Shown: piece after piece, positions 59,362-64,000 of the stretch
Numbering within the stretch: the first letter of the stretch is position 1
Layout: each line of letters opens with the position of its first letter
Origin: an uncultured Granulosicoccaceae bacterium
GTDB taxonomy: Bacteria > Pseudomonadota > Gammaproteobacteria > Granulosicoccales > Granulosicoccaceae
Reading direction: 5' to 3'
DNA: 64,000 bases
Assembly (NCBI GenBank): GCA_938006335.1
Contig: CALLMF010000018.1
Location: 1 to 64,000 of the forward strand
Translations under genes and position numbers: made by a program
The notes under the pieces: model-generated
What the model was told of the DNA's origin: nothing
Seen by the model: only the letters and a program-made list of their open reading frames with translations
Database searches by the model: none

Positions 59362-61155
59362 ATGACATTGCATTACACGGTAAGTCCGGCGCGGCCCGAC
59401 GCTCATGTGTACGAGGTGACCTTGCGCGTGGAAGGCGCCGTCGCCGAGGGTGAGCACCTGTGTGTGGCGCGCTGGATACCGGGCAGTTACATGCTTCGCA
59501 ACTTTGCCAGGAGCATCCTGCGCATGACCGCCCGCAGCGCAGGCAGGGACGTCGCACTGACCAAGCTCGACACCAGTACCTGGCTGCTTCCGGCGGCGTC
59601 CGACGGTCTGGACATCCAGCTCGAGGTCCATGCGCACGAAGCGTCGGTGCGTGCAGCCTGGCTCGATCGACAGCGCGGGTTCTTCAACGGCACCAGTCTG
59701 TTTCCCTGCCTGCCGTCGCGTGTGTCGGATCCCGTGCAACTCACCATCTCGCCGCCGACCCATGAGCAAGGGGCTGCGTGGCGCGTCGCAACGACGCTGC
59801 CGGTTGTCGATGTCGACGCGTCAGGTTTTGGTCTGTACCAGGCACAAGACTGGGACGAACTCATCGATCATCCGGTGGAGATGGGGTGTCTTGATGAGGT
59901 CTGTTTTGATGCCTGCGGTGTACCTCATGCGATGGTGCTTGCAGGCGGCGGTCGCTTTGATGACGCGCGGCTGATCGAGGATCTCACGCTCATTTGCGAG
60001 CACCACATTCGATTCTTCGGTGAGCCTGCACCGGTGGATCAATACCTGTTTCAGGTGGCCTTGATGGAGTCGGGCTATGGCGGTCTGGAACACCGCGCAT
60101 CGACTGCGCTGATGGCGACGCGACAAAGCCTGCCGTCGCCCGGTGCGGGCGACACGCGCAGTGATGACTACGTGACGTTTCTCGGGCTGTGTAGTCACGA
60201 GTATTTCCATACCTGGAACGTCAAGCGGATAAAGCCAGCGCGTTTCATGCCCTTCGATCTCGATCGGGAAGCGCCGACACGGCTGCTGTGGTTCTTTGAA
60301 GGCGTGACGTCCTACTACGATGATCTTGCGCTGGTCCGCTGTGGTGTCATCGACTCGAAAAAGTATCTGGAGTTGTTGTCGAAAACCATCACGCGCGTGC
60401 AGCGTGGTAGCGGTCGCCACGTGCAGAGCGTGACCGACTCAAGCCTTGATGCCTGGACCAAGTTCTACATGCAGGACGAGAATGCCGCCAACGCCATCGT
60501 CAGCTACTACGCCAAGGGAGCGCTTGTCGCCTTGTGTCTTGATGCGTGGATACGCGACGCGTCAGGCGGTACGCGTTCTCTGGATGATCTGATGCGCGCG
60601 CTCTGGAAGCGTTGGCAGGATACAGGTGCCGGGCTTGCAGAAAAAGAGCCGGAGCAGCAGGTCGCCGAGTTGGCAGGTGATGCGATTGCACAGCGTTTGT
60701 CGGATGTTCTCGACGCTACCGGCGACCTGCCCCTGGAAGAGGCGCTCGCCCTGTTGGGTGTGTCGCTGACGTGGCGGGCGCGGGTAGGACGATCCGATAC
60801 CGGCGGCTCAGCCAAGCCCGGTGCGACGGCGGGGCCTTGGTTTGGCGCCGCAGTCAAGTCCACCGATGGCGGGCTGCGTCTGCTGCAGGTGAGCAACGGT
60901 AGTCCTGCAGAGCGTGCCGGGTTGGCACCGGGCGATGTGCTGATCGCCGTCGAGCAATATCGTGTGACCGATGACAGCCTCGATGATCTTCTCGCCCGAC
61001 ATGCAACCTCAGACTCGGTTCAGGTTCATCTGTTTCGTAACGGGCGGCTCGAGTCGGCAACCTTGCCGATAGGCCTTGCGCCTTCTGATACCGCACAGCT
61101 TGACGTCACTGACCCGACCCGGCTCGAACAGTGGCTCGGCACGGCATCATCATGA
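59362..61155 (+). CDS. M61-family metallopeptidase with PDZ domain
   Basis: A 597-residue peptidase of the glycyl aminopeptidase (M61) family. Zinc motif HEYFH places His279, Glu280 and His283, and the third ligand is probably Glu in LLWFFEGVTSYYDD. A PDZ domain is near 500-560 (LLQVSNGSPAERAGLAPGDVLIAV in part). No signal peptide is obvious, so a cytoplasmic location is likely. It overlaps birA by four bases. Confidence 0.92.
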   Translation: MTLHYTVSPARPDAHVYEVTLRVEGAVAEGEHLCVARWIPGSYMLRNFARSILRMTARSAGRDVALTKLDTSTWLLPAASDGLDIQLEVHAHEASVRAAWLDRQRGFFNGTSLFPCLPSRVSDPVQLTISPPTHEQGAAWRVATTLPVVDVDASGFGLYQAQDWDELIDHPVEMGCLDEVCFDACGVPHAMVLAGGGRFDDARLIEDLTLICEHHIRFFGEPAPVDQYLFQVALMESGYGGLEHRASTALMATRQSLPSPGAGDTRSDDYVTFLGLCSHEYFHTWNVKRIKPARFMPFDLDREAPTRLLWFFEGVTSYYDDLALVRCGVIDSKKYLELLSKTITRVQRGSGRHVQSVTDSSLDAWTKFYMQDENAANAIVSYYAKGALVALCLDAWIRDASGGTRSLDDLMRALWKRWQDTGAGLAEKEPEQQVAELAGDAIAQRLSDVLDATGDLPLEEALALLGVSLTWRARVGRSDTGGSAKPGATAGPWFGAAVKSTDGGLRLLQVSNGSPAERAGLAPGDVLIAVEQYRVTDDSLDDLLARHATSDSVQVHLFRNGRLESATLPIGLAPSDTAQLDVTDPTRLEQWLGTASS

Positions 61156-61949
61156 AGCCGGACGAAGTACTGATCAAGACAGCGCTGTCCGAGCGAGGGC
61201 ACACACTTGAGGTACACACCTTCGAGACGCTGGGGTCGACCAACGCGTGGCTTTCCGAGCATGATATTGCGCGTGGTGTGTGCATTACCGACCATCAGCC
61301 CGCGGGCAGGGGCAGGCGTGGTCGCGTGTGGGATGCCGTCGCTGGCAACATCACCTTTTCCATTGCACAGACGATGGATGTCGCTGCACGCACGATATCC
61401 CAGGTGCCGCTCGTCACAGGTATCGCCTGCGCTGAAGCATTGCGCGCGGGTCTCGGTATCGATGTTCAGGTGAAATGGCCGAATGATCTGCTCGTCAATG
61501 GTGAGAAGCTGGGTGGCCTGCTTCACGAATCAGCTGCTCGCCCCGGTGGGCAGCGGGTCATCGGTGGCATCGGGGTGAACCTTGTCGATGATTCTGCTGT
61601 CATTGATAGCACGTCTGGTCGTACTTCCCTGGGGGCCAAGGGTATTTCTTCTGATCGGCGCGATGAGCTGGTAGCAATGCTGGCCGTTGCGGTGCTGGAC
61701 GCCTGGGAGGCATGGGCGCAGAGCGGCTGGTCTGCATTTGCGGATCGCTGGAGTCGTGTGGATGCCCTGGTCGATGTGCCCGTGCGTGTATTCAGTGGCT
61801 TGCCTGGTGACGGTGGCGCGTCCTTTGATGGACGGGCGTGCGGCGTTGATCAAGGTGGAGCGCTACAGGTGCAAACGCCTGACGGCGAAGTGCATCGGGT
61901 GCAGGCCGGCGACGTGTCGGTGCGTCCTCGCCACGCGGGTGCTTGTTAG
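61152..61949 (+). CDS. birA: Biotin-[acetyl-CoA-carboxylase] ligase
   Basis: A 265-residue biotin protein ligase from ATG 61152 (overlap ATGA with the M61 gene). The biotinyl-AMP loop is GRGRRGRVW, then QVKWPNDLLVNGEKLGGLL and the C-terminal SH3-like domain. It lacks the N-terminal winged helix of E. coli BirA, so it is probably a ligase only and not a repressor. Confidence 0.94.
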   Translation: MKPDEVLIKTALSERGHTLEVHTFETLGSTNAWLSEHDIARGVCITDHQPAGRGRRGRVWDAVAGNITFSIAQTMDVAARTISQVPLVTGIACAEALRAGLGIDVQVKWPNDLLVNGEKLGGLLHESAARPGGQRVIGGIGVNLVDDSAVIDSTSGRTSLGAKGISSDRRDELVAMLAVAVLDAWEAWAQSGWSAFADRWSRVDALVDVPVRVFSGLPGDGGASFDGRACGVDQGGALQVQTPDGEVHRVQAGDVSVRPRHAGAC

Positions 61950-61970
61950 AACTTTTTTCTGGAACTGTGA

Positions 61971-62735
61971 ATGAAGCTGCTCGTTGATATCGGGAACTCG
62001 CGTGTCAAGTCCGCGCTGGATGATGGCAATGGCTTGCGTCCGCTGGAGACCTTTGCCTGGAACGATGTGTTCCTGCATGAGGTGCTGGCGCGTCACTGGA
62101 TCAATGCACTCGAGCACGAGAGCCCGACGTCGATACACGTATCCAATGTCGCCGGGGATCGTCTGCTGCCGAACCTGACCGCCTGGTGTTGCAAGCACTG
62201 GAGCCTGCGGCCGATCCCCCTGGAGTCGACGGCGCGTTTCAATGGCCTGGTCAATGGTTACGTGGAGCCGGCAACGCTCGGGGTTGATCGCTGGGCTGCG
62301 ATGATCGGCGCACATCATGAGTACGCCGGGCCACTGTGCGTTGTGGATTCGGGCACGGCCACCACGGTGGATGTGATCACGGCCGAAGGACAGCACATCG
62401 GCGGCGCAATTCTTCCCGGTGTGTACACCATGCGCCGCTCGCTGGGAAAGTACACCGCCGCCCTGTTTGCCGCGGACACGGAGATCGCTGCGTTTTCCGA
62501 CAACACCGCGAGCGCAATTGCAGGCGGCACGGGCTTCGCATCGGTCGGTGCCATCGATCGCCTGGTCAGTGAGGCCGAGGCGCGAGTCGGGTCCGTGACC
62601 ACCGTGGTTACCGGTGGCGAGTCCGGCATTCTCGAGAGTCTGACGCAGCGTCCCGTTGTGCGAGATCCGCTTCTGGTACTCAAGGGCATCAAGGTCGTTG
62701 CGGACACCAACCCGGAGTCTCGACCCTGCGATTAG
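61971..62735 (+). CDS. coaX: Type III pantothenate kinase
   Basis: A 254-residue ASKHA-fold kinase for the first step of CoA synthesis. Phosphate loop 1 is LLVDIGNSRVK, the pantothenate pocket is around GVDRWAAM and the catalytic Asp is in VVDSGTATTVDV. GGAILPGVYTMRRSL is also conserved. Adjacent to birA, as in many gammaproteobacteria. Confidence 0.95.
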   Translation: MKLLVDIGNSRVKSALDDGNGLRPLETFAWNDVFLHEVLARHWINALEHESPTSIHVSNVAGDRLLPNLTAWCCKHWSLRPIPLESTARFNGLVNGYVEPATLGVDRWAAMIGAHHEYAGPLCVVDSGTATTVDVITAEGQHIGGAILPGVYTMRRSLGKYTAALFAADTEIAAFSDNTASAIAGGTGFASVGAIDRLVSEAEARVGSVTTVVTGGESGILESLTQRPVVRDPLLVLKGIKVVADTNPESRPCD

Positions 62736-62740
62736 GCACG

Positions 62741-62769
62741 TTGCATGCAACCATTCCGGGGCCTACAAT
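62741..62769 (+). promoter_or_regulatory. tRNA-Thr promoter
   Basis: -35 TTGCAT (62741-62746), 17-bp spacer, -10 TACAAT (62764-62769). The tRNA begins ten bases after the -10, so initiation is a few bases before the mature 5' end. The -35 lies immediately after the coaX stop. Confidence 0.8.
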
Positions 62770-62778
62770 CAGGCCCAC

Positions 62779-62854
62779 GCCGGCGTAGCTCAGTTGGTAG
62801 AGCAACTGTCTTGTAAACAGTAGGTCCGCGGTTCGATTCCGTGTGCCGGCACCA
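62779..62854 (+). tRNA. tRNA-Thr(TGT)
   Basis: A 76-base cloverleaf with encoded CCA (62852-62854). Acceptor stem GCCGGCG with TGCCGGC, D arm with AGTTGGTAGAGC, anticodon stem CTGTC/CAG region with loop containing TGT, and TTCGATT T-loop. The anticodon reads ACA threonine codons. Confidence 0.97.
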
Positions 62855-62869
62855 TTTTTCTTAACGCAT

Positions 62870-62897
62870 CACCGCCTCCGGGCGGTGTTGTCGTTTT
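62870..62897 (+). terminator. Terminator-like hairpin after tRNA-Thr
   Basis: CACCGCC (62870-62876) and GGCGGTG (62881-62887), loop TCCG, then TTGTCGTTTT. The stem is good; the T run is interrupted. Confidence 0.6.
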
Positions 62898-63000
62898 GAG
62901 GCGTGTCATCTTGCAGTATTGCGAGCGTTCGAGTCCGCACCAACCGCTGTTTTTCTCGTGCTGAGGTGTCAATCGAGCCAAGCGCGTAAACTGTTGCGCT

Positions 63001-64000
63001 GTGAGCGCCAATTCCGCCAACGACACGCCCCAGGTTCCGTGCACCTACTTGCGCACGCTGGTGGCGACGGTCGAGCAGGGGCAGCGCGATGTCGACGAGT
63101 TTCTCGCGTCCGAGGGGCTGTCGCGCGAAGCGCTTGCCACGCGCGACTACGTTCCTGCCGACCTCTTCGGTCGCTTGTACAAGCGCGGCATGCGCTTGCT
63201 CGACAACGAGGCCCTCGGCATGGTGTCGGCGCGTCCAGTGCCTACCGGTACGTTTCGTCTGATGTGCTTGAGCATGATCTCCTGCCAGACCATCGGCGAG
63301 ATCATGGATCGCGCTGATGAATTCTTCGATGTCTTTGACGTTGCGTGCATCAAGCCTGTCGCTGTGCCGGAAGGGGATGCCGTTCGAGTCACGTTTGGCA
63401 CGCCACGGCGTCGTGATGTGGCAGAGACGCAGCGCGTGCTTGCCAACTCGGAGCCAGTTGTCATCCGTACCTCTCTTTATTACTGGTACAACCTGCTTGG
63501 CTGGTTCGCCGGGCGTGCGCTGTCGCTTCGCAATGTGGATTTCGCCTTCCCGGAGGGACCGGGTGGTTACGACTGGCGCACCTTGTATAACGCACCGGTG
63601 GTGTTTGATGCCGAGACATCCGGTCTTGTCATGCCGAGACGGGTGTTGTCCTTGCCGAACGTGCAAAGCGAACAGACCCTTGCCGAGTTCCTGCAGGAAA
63701 CGCCGTACCGTCTCGTGGTGCCGTCATTCGTGCCGCCCACCTTGCAGGATCGCTTGCGTGCCTTGTTTGCGCAAATGCCAGGGGATACCCCGCCAACGTC
63801 GGAAGAAATTGCGTCTCGTGTCGGCATGTCGGTGAGCACGCTCCGCCGCAAACTGTCCGCCGAGGGTGTCAGCTGGCAATCATTGAAGGAAGAGGGGCGG
63901 CGCACAGCGGCACTTCGGTTCGTGGCCGATACGGACCTGCCCATCGCCGAAATCTCGCGCTTGCTTGGCTTTGAAGAGGCGAGTACGTTTTTTCGGGCGT
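63001..64000 (+). CDS. AraC-family transcriptional regulator (3' partial)
   Basis: The frame opens at GTG 63001 and stays open to the window end (333 codons). The long N-terminal domain resembles the OruR/ArgR-like arabinose-binding-type domain of AraC regulators, e.g. the RPVPTGTFRLMCLSMI and FGTPRRR segments. The C terminus has the first helix-turn-helix (TSEEIASRVGMSVSTLRRKL) and the start of the second (AEISRLLGFEEASTFFRA), the AraC DNA-binding signature. Only a short part is missing. The target is unknown. No strong Shine-Dalgarno is seen before GTG. Confidence 0.9.
   Translation, partial: MSANSANDTPQVPCTYLRTLVATVEQGQRDVDEFLASEGLSREALATRDYVPADLFGRLYKRGMRLLDNEALGMVSARPVPTGTFRLMCLSMISCQTIGEIMDRADEFFDVFDVACIKPVAVPEGDAVRVTFGTPRRRDVAETQRVLANSEPVVIRTSLYYWYNLLGWFAGRALSLRNVDFAFPEGPGGYDWRTLYNAPVVFDAETSGLVMPRRVLSLPNVQSEQTLAEFLQETPYRLVVPSFVPPTLQDRLRALFAQMPGDTPPTSEEIASRVGMSVSTLRRKLSAEGVSWQSLKEEGRRTAALRFVADTDLPIAEISRLLGFEEASTFFRA

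Noticed and set aside
1..64000. CRISPR arrays, rRNA genes, insertion sequences with terminal repeats, phage genes
   Set aside because: No direct-repeat arrays, rRNA segments, transposases or structural phage genes were seen; the only mobile element is the group II intron.

Overview
This looks like a chromosomal segment of a G+C-rich (about 60 percent by eye) gammaproteobacterium, probably free-living and perhaps marine. Supporting signs are hisBHAF and hisIE-tatABC gene blocks, glnS, birA-coaX followed by tRNA-Thr, an LpxL-type acyltransferase (outer membrane), TRAP transport, an acrylyl-CoA reductase and a carnitine-degradation operon. I cannot name the species. Both ends are cut: the window opens inside a group II intron and closes inside an AraC-type regulator gene.

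Layout. 1-949: 3' part of a group II intron (reverse transcriptase/maturase, domains V and VI). 1026-9165: HNH nuclease, a putative zinc-peptidase lipoprotein, a secreted GH16 glucanase with two Fn3 modules, acuI, a DUF6164-like membrane protein, a glycosyltransferase overlapping a degenerate aspartoacylase-like gene, and an OmpA-type lipoprotein. 9391-15092: csaA, then on the minus strand a TRAP operon (dctP-terminator-dctQ-dctM-zinc dehydrogenase-secreted protein). 15312-21525: DUF1800/DUF1501 pair, DsbA-like protein, and a BON-OmpA envelope protein overlapping a membrane coiled-coil protein. 21638-29678: LprI-like protein, thiamine diphosphokinase, threonine aldolase, VOC protein, thiBPQ thiamine importer, lipid A acyltransferase.

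29748-40639: rhodanese, dtd, hisBHAF, then two minus-strand genes (secreted Fn3 protein and glutathionyl-hydroquinone reductase) separating hisF from hisI, then hisIE-tatABC-gpmI. 40840-41976: two GFA-type zinc proteins and a small ParB-like protein. 42238-48211: a compact five-gene operon whose products fit conversion of gamma-butyrobetaine and carnitine to glycine betaine: BKACE, L-carnitine dehydrogenase, acyl-CoA dehydrogenase, ADP-forming acid-CoA ligase, CaiD-like hydratase. 48217-58566: uup, a YjgR-like ATPase, an unknown protein, a BolA-like protein, a candidate 70-nt small RNA, an EF-hand-like lipoprotein, two related LysM/SH3 lipoproteins, glnS. 58637-64000: lytic transglycosylase, M61 peptidase, birA, coaX, tRNA-Thr with a clear promoter, and the AraC-type gene.

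Most interesting: the carnitine operon uses an ADP-forming ligase where CaiC-type AMP-forming ligases are usual, and has no local thioesterase. A promoter and a strong terminator upstream of bolA bracket a well-folded 70-nt transcript, and the same promoter layout recurs before a LysM gene. Other leads are an aspartoacylase-like protein without its zinc ligands and a BON-OmpA/coiled-coil gene pair.
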